The translations under genes and the position numbers were made by a program. This document shows, in pieces, positions 21,222 through 32,489 of a DNA stretch of 64,000 bases; the stretch's first letter is position 1; every line of letters begins with the position of its first letter. The notes under the pieces were generated by a model. The model was not told the DNA's origin. It did not search any database and saw only the letters and a list, made by a program, of their open reading frames with translations. Source of the DNA: Noviherbaspirillum pedocola (lineage in GTDB: Bacteria; Pseudomonadota; Gammaproteobacteria; Burkholderiales; Burkholderiaceae_D); contig NZ_JAEPBG010000020.1 in the NCBI RefSeq assembly GCF_016632335.1, forward strand, positions 24,020 through 88,019, written 5' to 3'.

Positions 21222-21644
21222 ATCTCCCTCCAAAGACTTTTGGAAGTCCTCGCGTTATCAGTCGTCAAGATAGCTGGCTGAAAAAGAAATCTGATCGTGA
21301 TGGCTTATCAACGCGTCTAACCTCTTGCACCCGTGGTGGCACCGCGCAAACCTGAGCGTGCGCGCAATACCACTCCGACAGCATCAGAGCGTCGATTCTT
21401 GGCAGTGCCCATAGCACCCCAGCTTCCCTGTCACATGTGCTCAACTTTCAAAGTAGCTCAACAAATGGACATTGGGTATTCGCGCTCGTCGCAGCGGCGG
21501 TGTACAACAAAGCGCAACAATAAAATTCCCGCAACTGCTGAACGTCCGGGCGGCGTGCGTGTTGGTGCATTGCTGAAGGCATGTCCGATGAGACAGTTCC
21601 TTCGCCTCGTTATCCCGGCTCAACAACGCATCCAGGAGACTGTC
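21222..21644 (+). other. Intergenic region upstream of the thiolase
   Basis: About 420 bases separate the divergent cytochrome remnant and the thiolase gene. The thiolase frame is open through most of this stretch, but the translated sequence there is unlike any thiolase, and the only good ribosome-binding site precedes the ATG at 21645. I see no RNA gene or convincing operator here. Confidence 0.5.
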
Positions 21645-22829
21645 ATGAATGCACGCGATGTGGTGATCTGCGAACCGGTTCGCACGGCTATCGGGACCTA
21701 CGGCGGAAGCCTCAAGGACATAAGCGCCCCGACACTGGGAGCAACAGCCATCCGGGAAACAATGAACCGATCTGGCCTTGCATCCAGCAAAGTGCAAACC
21801 GTAGTAATGGGAAACGTTATCCAGGCCGGCGTGAAAATGAACCCGGCACGCCAGGCAAGCATAGGCGCAGGCTTGCCGGTCGAGGTACCTGCCCTCACCG
21901 TCAATCGTGTTTGCGGCTCGGGCGCACAGGCAATCGCAAGCGCCGCGCTGGAGATTTGGGCGGGCATGATCGATTGCGCAATTGCAGGAGGCATGGAAAA
22001 CATGGACCGCGCGCCGTATCTGATGCCCCAAGGGCGCTGGGGTGCGCGCATGGGTGACGTCGCCATGTGCGACAGCATGCTGATGGATGGACTGAACGAT
22101 GCATTCAGCGGACAGCATTCCGGGTGGCACACCGAAGACCTGGTGGCCAGGTTCAGCATTTCCCGAGAAGACCAGGACCGCTGGGCATTACGCTCTCAGC
22201 AGCGCTTCGCCGAGGCCAAGGGCGAAGGCCTGTTTGATGGTGAAATCGTTCCGCTCGAAGTGCCAAGCCGTAAGGGACTTATGCGGTTTGCACAGGATGA
22301 ACATAACCGCCCGGAGACCACGGCCGAGTCCCTGGCGAAACTGAAACCGGCCTTTCGCAAGGATGGCACCATCACGGCGGGGAATTCACCTGGATTGAAT
22401 TCGGGCGCGGCTGCGATGGTCGTGGCCGAGCGCGGCTGGGCCGAGCAGAACGACCTGAAGCCAATGGCGCGCCTCGTCAGTTACGGCGTGGCGGCGGTCG
22501 AACCGGGATTCTTTGGGCTCGGGCCGATCCCATCGGTGCGTGAAGCCCTCGCCAGAGCAGGCTGGTCAGTGCGTGATGTCGAGCGGGTCGAGATCAACGA
22601 GGCCTTTGCAGCGATCGCACTGGCGTGCCTGCGCGAAATCGGCTTTGCCGAGGAGATCGTTAATGTCCAGGGCGGTGCCATCGCGCATGGCCATCCGATC
22701 GGCGCCACGGGCGCGGTGCTGACAACGCGGCTGCTGCATTCGATGCGGCGAGATGGCTGTAAGCGGGGCGTCGTCACCTTGTGCATCGGCGGTGGCCAGG
22801 GAATTGCACTGGCCCTTGAACTGCTTTGA
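21645..22829 (+). CDS. Acetyl-CoA C-acyltransferase (thiolase)
   Basis: A 394-residue thiolase. The nucleophilic cysteine is Cys90 in NRVCGSGAQA. The second catalytic set is His350 in HGHPIGATG and Cys380 in CIGGGQG; NEAFA is also present. Thiolases of this type cleave 3-oxoacyl-CoA to shorten it by acetyl-CoA, or condense two acetyl-CoA in the reverse direction. The start at 21645 follows AGGAG by seven bases. It converges with the crotonase gene, 29 bases away, and with the FadH-like gene beyond it. These three fit a degradation module for unsaturated or branched acyl-CoAs. Confidence 0.92.
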   Translation: MNARDVVICEPVRTAIGTYGGSLKDISAPTLGATAIRETMNRSGLASSKVQTVVMGNVIQAGVKMNPARQASIGAGLPVEVPALTVNRVCGSGAQAIASAALEIWAGMIDCAIAGGMENMDRAPYLMPQGRWGARMGDVAMCDSMLMDGLNDAFSGQHSGWHTEDLVARFSISREDQDRWALRSQQRFAEAKGEGLFDGEIVPLEVPSRKGLMRFAQDEHNRPETTAESLAKLKPAFRKDGTITAGNSPGLNSGAAAMVVAERGWAEQNDLKPMARLVSYGVAAVEPGFFGLGPIPSVREALARAGWSVRDVERVEINEAFAAIALACLREIGFAEEIVNVQGGAIAHGHPIGATGAVLTTRLLHSMRRDGCKRGVVTLCIGGGQGIALALELL

Positions 22830-22858
22830 GTCGAGACCTGACCTGATTGAGAACTCGC

Positions 22859-23671
22859 TCAATCCTTGAAGCTCGGCGCCCTCTTGGCCATGTTGGCCGT
22901 CATGGCTTCGGTGAGGTCCTCGCTCATGAGCATGGCGGCATTCCACGTGGCGATGTAGTTGAGGCTGTCGGCCACTGAATGGTCGCGGGCGTAGGTGATC
23001 ATCTCCTTGGTGCCACGGATAGCCAACGGCGACTTGGCGGCGATGGTGGCGGCGATATCGTGCACGCCCGCATACAGCGCTTCGCGCGAATCAAACACGC
23101 GATTTACCAGGCCGATCTCCCTGGCCTCCTGCGCGTCGAACCTGCGGCCGGTGTAGGCCAGCTCGCGCACGATGCCCTCGCCCACCAGCTTGGGCAGGCG
23201 CTGGAGTGTGCCGACATCGGCAGTCATGCCGATGTCGATTTCCTTGATGATGAAGTAGGCATCGCTGCTGCAGTAGCGCATGTCGGCGCAGGTGATGAGG
23301 TCGATGCCGCCGCCTATGCAGCCGCCATGGATGGCCGCGAGCACGGGCTTGCGGCATCGCTCCAGGCTGGTCAGCGTGTCCTGCAGGTCGCGGATGACGC
23401 GGCGCAGCGCCTCGCGCGTGCGGCCGTCGCAATCGTTCCGGATCTGCGGCCCCAGGCCCGTCATCATCTGCAGGTCGATGCCGGCGGTGAAGAGCTTGCC
23501 CTCGCCTTGCAGCACGGCGACGCGGGCTTCGGGCGTGGCGTCCACCCACTGGAAGGCCTGGCGGATTTCCTGCCACATGGTGGCGCTCATGGCATTGGCC
23601 TTCGCCGGGCGGTTCAGGCGCACGGTCGCAATGTGCTTCTCCAGCGAGACGGACAGGGTTTCATACTGCAT
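22859..23671 (-). CDS. Crotonase-family enzyme, dienoyl-CoA isomerase-like
   Basis: A 270-residue crotonase-superfamily protein with the oxyanion-hole regions (KLFTAGIDLQMM and HGGCIGGGIDLITCADMRY). The stretch KEIDIGMTADVGTLQRLPKLVG closely follows the delta3,5-delta2,4-dienoyl-CoA isomerase (ECH1) pattern, with the acidic residues of that active site in place, and differs from ordinary enoyl-CoA hydratases. It would shift double bases-pairs of double bonds in 3,5-dienoyl-CoA during unsaturated fatty-acid oxidation. It lies 73 bases downstream of the FadH-like gene on the same strand, probably in one operon. A plain enoyl-CoA hydratase remains possible. Confidence 0.82.
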   Translation of the reverse strand: MQYETLSVSLEKHIATVRLNRPAKANAMSATMWQEIRQAFQWVDATPEARVAVLQGEGKLFTAGIDLQMMTGLGPQIRNDCDGRTREALRRVIRDLQDTLTSLERCRKPVLAAIHGGCIGGGIDLITCADMRYCSSDAYFIIKEIDIGMTADVGTLQRLPKLVGEGIVRELAYTGRRFDAQEAREIGLVNRVFDSREALYAGVHDIAATIAAKSPLAIRGTKEMITYARDHSVADSLNYIATWNAAMLMSEDLTEAMTANMAKRAPSFKD

Positions 23672-23744
23672 GGGTGACTCCTTTGTTATGGGGCTGCAGC
23701 GCCCGGGAACCAGGCGCCTGCAGCGTCAAATCCAGATGGCAGGC

Positions 23745-26298
<2,554 letters not shown>

Positions 26299-26316
26299 TA
26301 GAGTGGGATGGACATC

Positions 26317-26334
26317 TATGCAACCAGTTGCATA
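26317..26334. promoter_or_regulatory. PadR operator 2 (palindrome)
   Basis: TATGCAA-CCAG-TTGCATA is a perfect seven-base inverted repeat and shares the core TGCAA-Y-CAGTTGCATA with the first operator. The two centres are 39 bases apart. It sits 30 bases before the PadR start codon, suggesting autoregulation. Confidence 0.68.
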
Positions 26335-26364
26335 AACACTTTCCTGCGCCTAGACTTGCGGCCT

Positions 26365-26895
26365 ATGTCGCTCGCCCATGCCGTTCTCACTTCCTTGCTG
26401 GAAAAAGCCACCTCGGGTTACGACCTGGCACGTCGCTTTGATAAGTCCATCGGCTATTTCTGGCACGCCACCCATCAGCAGATTTACCGCGAGCTGGCGC
26501 GCATGGAGGCCGCAGGCTGGATCGAATCCAGTTCGGCGCCGGATGCCGGCAAGACCCGCAAGCGGGAATACCGCGTGCTTCCCGCCGGCCGTGCGGAACT
26601 GATTCGATGGGCCAATGACTCCTCGCCGGCAATGGATTTTCGGGACGAATTCATGGTGAAGTTGCGTGCCGATGCCGCATTGAGTGAAGTCGATCTGCGC
26701 CCTGAAATTCGGCGCCAGATTGAACGGCACCAGGAAAAGCTGGCGCACTACCGGGCCATCGAAGCGAAGGATTTCCTTCATGGCGGCGCTCTCACGCGCG
26801 AAGCACGCATCCAGCACATGATTCTCAAGAAGGGCATCCTGTACGAAAAGGTTTCCATCGAATGGGCACAGGAGATGCTGGACGTTCTCGCATAG
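26365..26895 (+). CDS. PadR-family transcriptional regulator
   Basis: A 176-residue PadR-family repressor. The N-terminal winged helix reads LAHAVLTSLLEKATSGYDLARRFD, then YFWHATHQQIYRELARMEAAGWIE and REYRVLPAGRAELIRW. The C-terminal half is a helical dimerisation domain (RPEIRRQIERHQEKLAHYRAIE) as in the PadR/Vir-like group. The start is the ATG at 26365; an upstream in-frame extension to 26308 would run through the second operator. Two palindromes in the 133-base divergent gap mark it as the local regulator of the FadH-like operon and of itself. The ligand may be an acyl-CoA or phenolic acid. Confidence 0.9.
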   Translation: MSLAHAVLTSLLEKATSGYDLARRFDKSIGYFWHATHQQIYRELARMEAAGWIESSSAPDAGKTRKREYRVLPAGRAELIRWANDSSPAMDFRDEFMVKLRADAALSEVDLRPEIRRQIERHQEKLAHYRAIEAKDFLHGGALTREARIQHMILKKGILYEKVSIEWAQEMLDVLA

Positions 26896-26970
26896 AAGTC
26901 TTCAAGCCATGGCATGGATAAAGCAGGGTTGCCTGGTTATGAACACCACGGCAGAACGCTCAGCAAAAAA

Positions 26971-27381
26971 TCAGTTCTCGTCCTGCTGCTCGTTGTTCAC
27001 GCTGAATTTGCCGTACGGGTAATCAGCCGCGCACACGCATTTCTTGCATGCCTGTGACACTGTACAAAGCGGCGTGTGATGGGCTCCTTGCGACCACAGA
27101 ACCTGACGCGCGCTGCGGCCCGCTGATTCCAAGCACTGTTGGCATATCCAATTGATCAGCTCGCAACTGATAGACTTGCAAGATTGTCTGATCGGCAGAA
27201 CGCCCAATTCAGCTTTAACCAAGGCTTTGTTTGAGAAGCGTAGCGAGCAGTCCGGGGTTGGACCGAGCAGCGGACTCTTGCTGGAGCAAGGCGAGCAGCG
27301 CAGGTTCAACCCCGTGACGCGCAGTAGCTCATCAAACATAACCAGGCCGCAAACACACTTTTCGAGTAAGCGATGGAACAA
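26971..27381 (-). CDS. Cysteine-rich, possibly zinc-binding protein of unknown family
   Basis: A frame of about 136 residues ending at TGA 26971. It has thirteen cysteines, many in pairs: KCVCGL, RCSPCSS, QSCKSISCELINWICQQC, then a single CTV and KKCVC. Such spacing suggests zinc knuckles or ribbons. About 70% of third codon positions are G or C, in line with coding sequence here. The start is uncertain: TTG codons near 27381-27387 or ATG at 27339, none with a strong ribosome-binding site. Its 5' end overlaps or abuts the divergent KaiC-like start at 27373. I recognise no family, and it could be spurious. Confidence 0.45.
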   Translation of the reverse strand: MFHRLLEKCVCGLVMFDELLRVTGLNLRCSPCSSKSPLLGPTPDCSLRFSNKALVKAELGVLPIRQSCKSISCELINWICQQCLESAGRSARQVLWSQGAHHTPLCTVSQACKKCVCAADYPYGKFSVNNEQQDEN

Positions 27382-28839
27382 GCCCAACACGACACCGCGC
27401 CCCGTTCAAGCGGTGCCCGGCTTCTGACCACTGGAATCCCAGGTCTGGACACCGTTCTCGGCGGCGGCTTTCCGGCCAGACACCTTTTCATGATCCAAGG
27501 TTTGGCTGGCAGCGGTAAGACCACACTGGCATGCCAGATCGGTTTCGTTCAGGCCCAGCAGGGCAGCAAGGTTCTGATCGTTACGCTGATAGCCGAGTCA
27601 CATGCGAAGTTATTGCAGCATCTGGCCAACTTCGCATTCTTCGACGAAGGCCTGGTCGGTCGCCAAGTGCTCTTCTTTGGCGGCTATCCGGCCTTGGCTC
27701 AAGGCGGATTGCGTGAACTCCTGCATTTCCTTTCCACTTGCCTGGACCAGCACAAGCCGGATGTCATGATCATCGACGGCTTCCGCTCGGTGCGGGAGTC
27801 GCGGCCGTCGGATCTTGTGCTATCCGAGTTCATGCATTCACTCAACGCCCTGGTCGCGGCGATGGAATGCACGACCTTCCTGCTCTCGCCCACCGAAGGC
27901 AATATCGCCGAGTCTGAAAATACCCTGGTTGACGGTCTGGTCGAACTCAGCCAGTTCGAGGACGGCGTGCGTACTGTCCGGGAAATGCGGGTATACAAGG
28001 CGCGCGGCGCGGATCATCTGCTCGGCAAGCATGCATTCGAAGTGAGCCGGACCGGTGTAGTGGTTTATCCGCGCCTGGAAGCTGTCGCCACACGCACCAA
28101 CATCGCCTCCACGGCCTCGGACAGGCGCGTTGCCTTTGGCATTCCCTCATGGGATGCGCTGACAAACGGCGGTGTAGCGCACGGATCCATCACCAATCTC
28201 GTCGGTACCCCTGGCGTGGGCAAAACCATCATGGGTCTTCACTTCATTCAGCAGGCGCTGCGGGATGATGAGCCCTGCCTGATCCTCGGATTCTTCGAAT
28301 CCCCGCCTCGTCTGCTGCACAAGGCAAAAGCGGTCGGCATCAATCTCGACGATGCCATGAGCGATGGTCGCCTGGAAATGCTGTGGTACCTGCCGCTGGA
28401 GATGTTGATGGATCGGCTGGCGGTGGAGCTATTTGAAAACATCGACCGCCGCAAAGTGACGCGACTGGTGATAGACGGCGTCGAAGGCTTCCGCGACGTT
28501 GCAGTTCACCCGCACCGCATCCGGCTGTTTCTGATTGCTCTCGTCAATGGCCTGCGCATCCGCAATGTCACCACCATCATCACGCAGGAACTTCCGTATT
28601 TCAGGGAGTCGTACGCGCGCTCGGATTCGTCCGAATCGGTGCTGTACGAAAACATGATATTGCTCAAGGCGATAGAAATTGATGGCGTCGACCACCGACT
28701 GATTTCCACCGTGAAGCTGCGTGAGGGTGGCTATGACCCGTCACGGTATGAAATGATTATTTCCGACACCGGCATCAGGATTGGGGAACGCGCTTCGGCA
28801 CTGTTGCACAGTACCGAGCGATCCAAAGGGGTGCAATAA
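27373..28839 (+). CDS. KaiC-like double RecA-domain ATPase (KaiC 1)
   Basis: A 488-residue protein with two KaiC/RecA-type domains. Walker A motifs are at residues 43-51 (GLAGSGKTT) and 278-285 (GTPGVGKT), and each domain opens with a TGIPGLD- or FGIPSWD-like sequence. By eye, the C-terminal domain has FFES where cyanobacterial KaiC has the catalytic YEES pair. The segment matching the KaiC phosphorylation site reads ESVLYEN, keeping one serine but not the adjacent threonine. No kaiA or kaiB is nearby. A single-domain response regulator starts five bases after the stop, so the ATPase probably feeds a two-component pathway rather than a clock. Confidence 0.88.
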   Translation: MEQAQHDTAPRSSGARLLTTGIPGLDTVLGGGFPARHLFMIQGLAGSGKTTLACQIGFVQAQQGSKVLIVTLIAESHAKLLQHLANFAFFDEGLVGRQVLFFGGYPALAQGGLRELLHFLSTCLDQHKPDVMIIDGFRSVRESRPSDLVLSEFMHSLNALVAAMECTTFLLSPTEGNIAESENTLVDGLVELSQFEDGVRTVREMRVYKARGADHLLGKHAFEVSRTGVVVYPRLEAVATRTNIASTASDRRVAFGIPSWDALTNGGVAHGSITNLVGTPGVGKTIMGLHFIQQALRDDEPCLILGFFESPPRLLHKAKAVGINLDDAMSDGRLEMLWYLPLEMLMDRLAVELFENIDRRKVTRLVIDGVEGFRDVAVHPHRIRLFLIALVNGLRIRNVTTIITQELPYFRESYARSDSSESVLYENMILLKAIEIDGVDHRLISTVKLREGGYDPSRYEMIISDTGIRIGERASALLHSTERSKGVQ

Positions 28840-28843
28840 AGGT

Positions 28844-29254
28844 ATGTCGGACGATACAACGTCGATCGTCGACGACGCAGCTGTCGCAGGGAAGACCAGG
28901 CGTATTCTGGTCGTCGACGACGAGATCGATATCACAGCGATCTATTCCATGCTGTTCGAGTTGCATGGCTTTGAAGTCCTTACCGCCGCGAACGGCCGGC
29001 AGGCACTTGGCCTGATCGGCACCGAACCGCCTGACATCGTGCTGTCCGACTGCATGATGCCGGTAATGGACGGGATTGAACTGACCCGCATACTCAGAAG
29101 CGATCCGAAGACGGCCGAGATCCCGATCATCCTGACGAGCGCATTGCCAGACCCGGAAAGGCTGGGCAGCAGCAAGCACGACCTGTTCATACAGAAGCCT
29201 GCGAATTTTTCCGCCTTGCTGAAGTCCGTGAAACGCATGCTGAGCAAAACCTGA
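28844..29254 (+). CDS. Single-domain response regulator
   Basis: A 136-residue CheY-like receiver without an output domain. The acidic pocket is Asp25/Asp26 (VVDDE), the phosphoacceptor is Asp69 (LSDCMMPVMDG) and the conserved lysine is Lys118 (IQKPAN). The T/S position reads ILTSA. A 17-residue polar leader precedes the domain. The ATG at 28844 lies five bases after the stop of the KaiC-like gene, so the two are co-transcribed. Without an output domain it must act by protein contact or as a phosphate relay. The hybrid kinase encoded by the converging gene is a possible partner. Confidence 0.9.
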   Translation: MSDDTTSIVDDAAVAGKTRRILVVDDEIDITAIYSMLFELHGFEVLTAANGRQALGLIGTEPPDIVLSDCMMPVMDGIELTRILRSDPKTAEIPIILTSALPDPERLGSSKHDLFIQKPANFSALLKSVKRMLSKT

Positions 29255-29353
29255 ATGCCGCCTTGCTCCTGAAGGGTTTCCCATATCGAGCCGTACCCGG
29301 TATCCGCGAAGCTTTACCCTTCGCTCGCCAAGCAGACCTGTGAGCTTCTGCCT

Positions 29354-29393
29354 CAACCGGAGCCTGGCCAAGCATAGCCAGACACGCCGGTTG
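29354..29393. terminator. Hairpin between two converging genes
   Basis: CAACCGG (29354-29360) pairs with CCGGTTG (29387-29393), and an inner stem CTGGC (29364-29368) pairs with GCCAG (29377-29381). The hairpin lies in the 193-base gap between the converging response regulator and hybrid kinase genes. No clear T-run follows on either strand, so termination is only a guess. Confidence 0.35.
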
Positions 29394-29447
29394 TACGGCT
29401 CAATCAATAAGATGCCGCGTCGCTTGGCCCATCCGATATGTCCGACC

Positions 29448-30950
29448 TCAGCGCAATTGCGACATGATGCGCAGCAGGTCGTCCATGTTCACCGGCTTAA
29501 CCAGGTGATGGTCGAACCCGGACTCAGTGGTCCTCTTTCTATCCTGTTCCTGCCCATACCCGGTAATCGCAATCAGGATGGAGTGCGCCGTTTCCGGTTG
29601 CGTCCGCAGTTGCTTCGCCAAAGCATTCCCATCCAGATCAGGTAGGCCGATATCGAGCAGGCAGACTTCAGGCCGCTCCTTACGGGCGCGTTCCAGGGCG
29701 CTTTTGGCAGTATGTTCCACCACGGTTTCGTGTCCCATGGCGTCGAGCAGCAGCGACAGCATGTGCGCGGCGTCGATATTGTCGTCCACCACCAGCATGC
29801 GCAAGCCCGTTGCTGGCGCGGGTGTACTGACCGGTTTGTCTGGCGCCTCTCGCGGCTTCTGCGTCGTCAGGCGCGGAAGAGAGACAGTGAACTGGCTGCC
29901 TTTTCCAATCCCGATACTGGATGCGTCGACGGTGCCTTCATGCTGTTCCACCAGGCTCTTGACCAGGGCCAGCCCGATCCCCAAGCCCCCTTGCGAGCGG
30001 TCCGATGTCCGTTCGGCTTGCGTGAACATTTCAAAGACATGATCGATCGTTGCCTGCGCCATGCCGATGCCATCGTCGACCACTCGGATGATCACCTTGT
30101 CGGGCTCGAGCTCCAGCGAGAGCGTGATATTGCTGCCTTCGGGAGAATACTTCGTTGCATTGTTCAGGAGATTGGAGATGACCTGGATGAGGCGTTTCTG
30201 ATCACCATGGATCATGGCTGCCTCGGGCGGTGTCTGTACCGTCAGCCGATGACGTCTTACATCAATGAGCGGACGTACCTGCTCAACAGCGCTGCTCACC
30301 AGTTGCCTTGCGTCGACTTGCGATCGTTCCAGCTTGACCAGCCCACGAGATACGCGCGAGGCATCGAGCAAGTCGTCGATCAGGCTGGTCATGTGCTTGA
30401 CCTGGCGGGCGATGATTTCACTGGTCTGCTGAATGCGGACGGGATCGAGATGCGCCACCCGGAGGAGATCGGACGCTGCCCCTATTGGCGCCAGGGGATT
30501 GCGCAGTTCATGCGCCAGCATCGCAAGGAACTCGTCCTTGCGCCGATCGATCTCGCGCATTTCATATTGGCGACTGCGACCGCGCAGCGCCGAGATCACC
30601 GCCATGACAAGCGTAACGCTTTGCACCGGCCGTTCGAGCAGCGTCACGTTGCCAAGTTCGAGATAGATGCTGCGCATCTCGGATGAATCCAGTCCGCGCT
30701 TGCTCAGGACCAGAATGGGCAGATCAGACCAAGTCGGCTGTTCCTTGAGAAACGGCGTAATCGCCTTCATGAAATCCGTCGTCAGCGCATCGTCCGCGAT
30801 CAGGATGCAGCCGGCGCCGCGCTCCAGTTCTCCGATCATTTCACCGGCGGCGCGGCATACCTGGCATTCGATGGTGGCGCGCTCCAGCAGCTTCGCAATC
30901 AGCAGCCCATCCTTGCCGGTGGGCGTGTACACCAATACTCGACGTTCCAC
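29448..30950 (-). CDS. Hybrid histidine kinase with degenerate N-terminal receiver and C-terminal receiver
   Basis: A 500-residue protein with no membrane segment. Residues ~1-120 resemble a receiver domain (RRVLVYTPTGKDGLLIAK, CILIADDALTTDF), but the usual lysine is replaced in LLERPVQ, so phosphorylation there is doubtful. HisKA follows with His147 in LAMLAHELRNPLAPIG. The ATP-binding domain (NLLNNATKYS, DDGIGM, GGLGIGLALVKSL) comes next, and a complete C-terminal receiver (VVDDNIDAA, LLDIGLPDLDG, VKPVN). The GTG start at 30950 follows AAGGTC. It lies 33 bases downstream of the second KaiC-like gene, in the same operon. The cytoplasmic layout suggests that the KaiC protein supplies the signal. 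Confidence 0.9.
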   Translation of the reverse strand: MERRVLVYTPTGKDGLLIAKLLERATIECQVCRAAGEMIGELERGAGCILIADDALTTDFMKAITPFLKEQPTWSDLPILVLSKRGLDSSEMRSIYLELGNVTLLERPVQSVTLVMAVISALRGRSRQYEMREIDRRKDEFLAMLAHELRNPLAPIGAASDLLRVAHLDPVRIQQTSEIIARQVKHMTSLIDDLLDASRVSRGLVKLERSQVDARQLVSSAVEQVRPLIDVRRHRLTVQTPPEAAMIHGDQKRLIQVISNLLNNATKYSPEGSNITLSLELEPDKVIIRVVDDGIGMAQATIDHVFEMFTQAERTSDRSQGGLGIGLALVKSLVEQHEGTVDASSIGIGKGSQFTVSLPRLTTQKPREAPDKPVSTPAPATGLRMLVVDDNIDAAHMLSLLLDAMGHETVVEHTAKSALERARKERPEVCLLDIGLPDLDGNALAKQLRTQPETAHSILIAITGYGQEQDRKRTTESGFDHHLVKPVNMDDLLRIMSQLR

Positions 30951-30983
30951 GAATGACCTTGATTTGAAGAGAAGTGAGAAGCG

Positions 30984-32489
30984 TCAGGTCGGGCTGAGAG
31001 GCTCGCCGTCATCCATGTCGCATGCATCCACCAGGGTGGGCACTCCCGTCAGTACCCCCTGGAAGTCTTTCAGCACTGCGCCCACTTCAAGGCCGGCGGA
31101 GGTAATGCGAAACCGCCGCAAGGTGGTCTCATGCGCGCTGCCGCGCTTCTTGAATACCGATATTGCCTTCTCGACTGCTCCGCGCGCTTCGAAATATCGC
31201 AGGATCAGTACGTTGTCGGCCATGTAGCTCACATCCGCGCCGGTCGTCATGACCCCAACCATGCCTGCCTGAACGCCGATGACGAAAGTCGCCACGCCAC
31301 GCTGCTCCAGGTAGGTAAGCACTTCATGCAAGTGGGTATTGAGGAATCCCGCGCCCGGCATTGCATTCAGGTAGCCATTCAAGCTGTCGATCACGATGAC
31401 TTTGGCGCCGGCATCCGCCGCGCGGCACACCGCATGCGTGAACTCTCCGGGCGACAGCTCCGCGGGATCGATCTGATGCACGAACAGCTGCCCCGAAAGG
31501 TAGGGCGTATGCAGATTCATGCCGATGCCCTCGCTACGGTTCAGCAGAGAGTTGAATGATTCCTCGAACAGGAACAATGCCGCCCGACTGCCTCGTGCCA
31601 GCGCCGCCTGCACGAACTGTACTGCCAGGCTGGACTTGCCGGTACCCGGAGGACCGGAAATCAGTGTGCTTGAGCCTTCTTCGATGCCACCGCCAAGCAG
31701 CAAGTCAAATGCAGGAAGACCGCTCGACAGCTTCACGCGCTTGACGAGCGCCCTCGTCTCTGCAGCAACGAGCCTTGGATAAACGATGATTCCTCCGGTG
31801 ATGATCGAATAGTCATGCGGCCCGCGCCGGAACGCGATGCCGCGATACTTGAGGACTCTCACCACGCGCCTGTCCGCACCGTAATCGGACTCATGGTGAT
31901 GAAGCGAAATGACGCCATGGGCAATGCTTCGTACCTGCTGATCGCCGCCAATGGCAGTCTTGTCGTCAAGAAGCAAGGCGGTGCAGGAACGCTTTGCGAA
32001 ATACTGCTTGAGCGCCAGCACATGGCGGCGATATCGCAACGGGTTACCGGAAAGGAGCTGCAGCTCCGAGAGCGAATCCAGCACTACCCGCGTCGGGTTG
32101 AGCCGTTCGATCATTTCCAGGATCCTGCTGTTGGTCTCGGTCAGTTCCACTTCGGATGGATGCAAAACGGTATATTGCTCGTCCGGATCCAGGATGCTTT
32201 CCTCGGGAATGACTTCATGCACGGTGACGCCATCCATCGAAAGACGGTGGGCCTGCGCGACGGAGCGCAGCTCGATGTCGTTCTCGGCCAGGGTAATGTA
32301 AAGAACCGGCTCACCTTGCCTGGCGCCTTCGATCAGAAACTGCAGCGCCATGGTGGTCTTGCCTGCGCCCGGATCGCCTTCGAGGAGATAGAGACGTTCC
32401 TTGGTCAAGCCACCGCCAAGAATATTGTCGAGCCCGGGAATTCCAGTGGAGATGAAGGCATTACTGAGCGCATTTTGTGTAGTGGCCAT
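30984..32489 (-). CDS. KaiC-like double RecA-domain ATPase (KaiC 2)
   Basis: A 501-residue protein with two KaiC-type domains. Walker A motifs are at residues 38-45 (GDPGAGKT) and 279-286 (GPPGTGKS). By eye, the C-terminal domain retains the double glutamate (FLFEESFNSLL) expected of an active KaiC autokinase site. The phosphorylation-site segment reads VSYMADNVLILRYFE, so the serine is kept and the next residue is tyrosine instead of threonine. The stretch GAVEKAISVFKKRGSAHE resembles the KaiC C-terminal domain well. The ATG at 32489 follows AAGG by six bases. The next gene is a hybrid histidine kinase, implying a KaiC-controlled phosphorelay without KaiA or KaiB. Confidence 0.9.
   Translation of the reverse strand: MATTQNALSNAFISTGIPGLDNILGGGLTKERLYLLEGDPGAGKTTMALQFLIEGARQGEPVLYITLAENDIELRSVAQAHRLSMDGVTVHEVIPEESILDPDEQYTVLHPSEVELTETNSRILEMIERLNPTRVVLDSLSELQLLSGNPLRYRRHVLALKQYFAKRSCTALLLDDKTAIGGDQQVRSIAHGVISLHHHESDYGADRRVVRVLKYRGIAFRRGPHDYSIITGGIIVYPRLVAAETRALVKRVKLSSGLPAFDLLLGGGIEEGSSTLISGPPGTGKSSLAVQFVQAALARGSRAALFLFEESFNSLLNRSEGIGMNLHTPYLSGQLFVHQIDPAELSPGEFTHAVCRAADAGAKVIVIDSLNGYLNAMPGAGFLNTHLHEVLTYLEQRGVATFVIGVQAGMVGVMTTGADVSYMADNVLILRYFEARGAVEKAISVFKKRGSAHETTLRRFRITSAGLEVGAVLKDFQGVLTGVPTLVDACDMDDGEPLSPT

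Noticed and set aside
27373..32489. A circadian clock
   Set aside because: KaiA and KaiB are absent and the phosphorylation-site threonine is not conserved in either KaiC-like protein, so only a signalling role is claimed.
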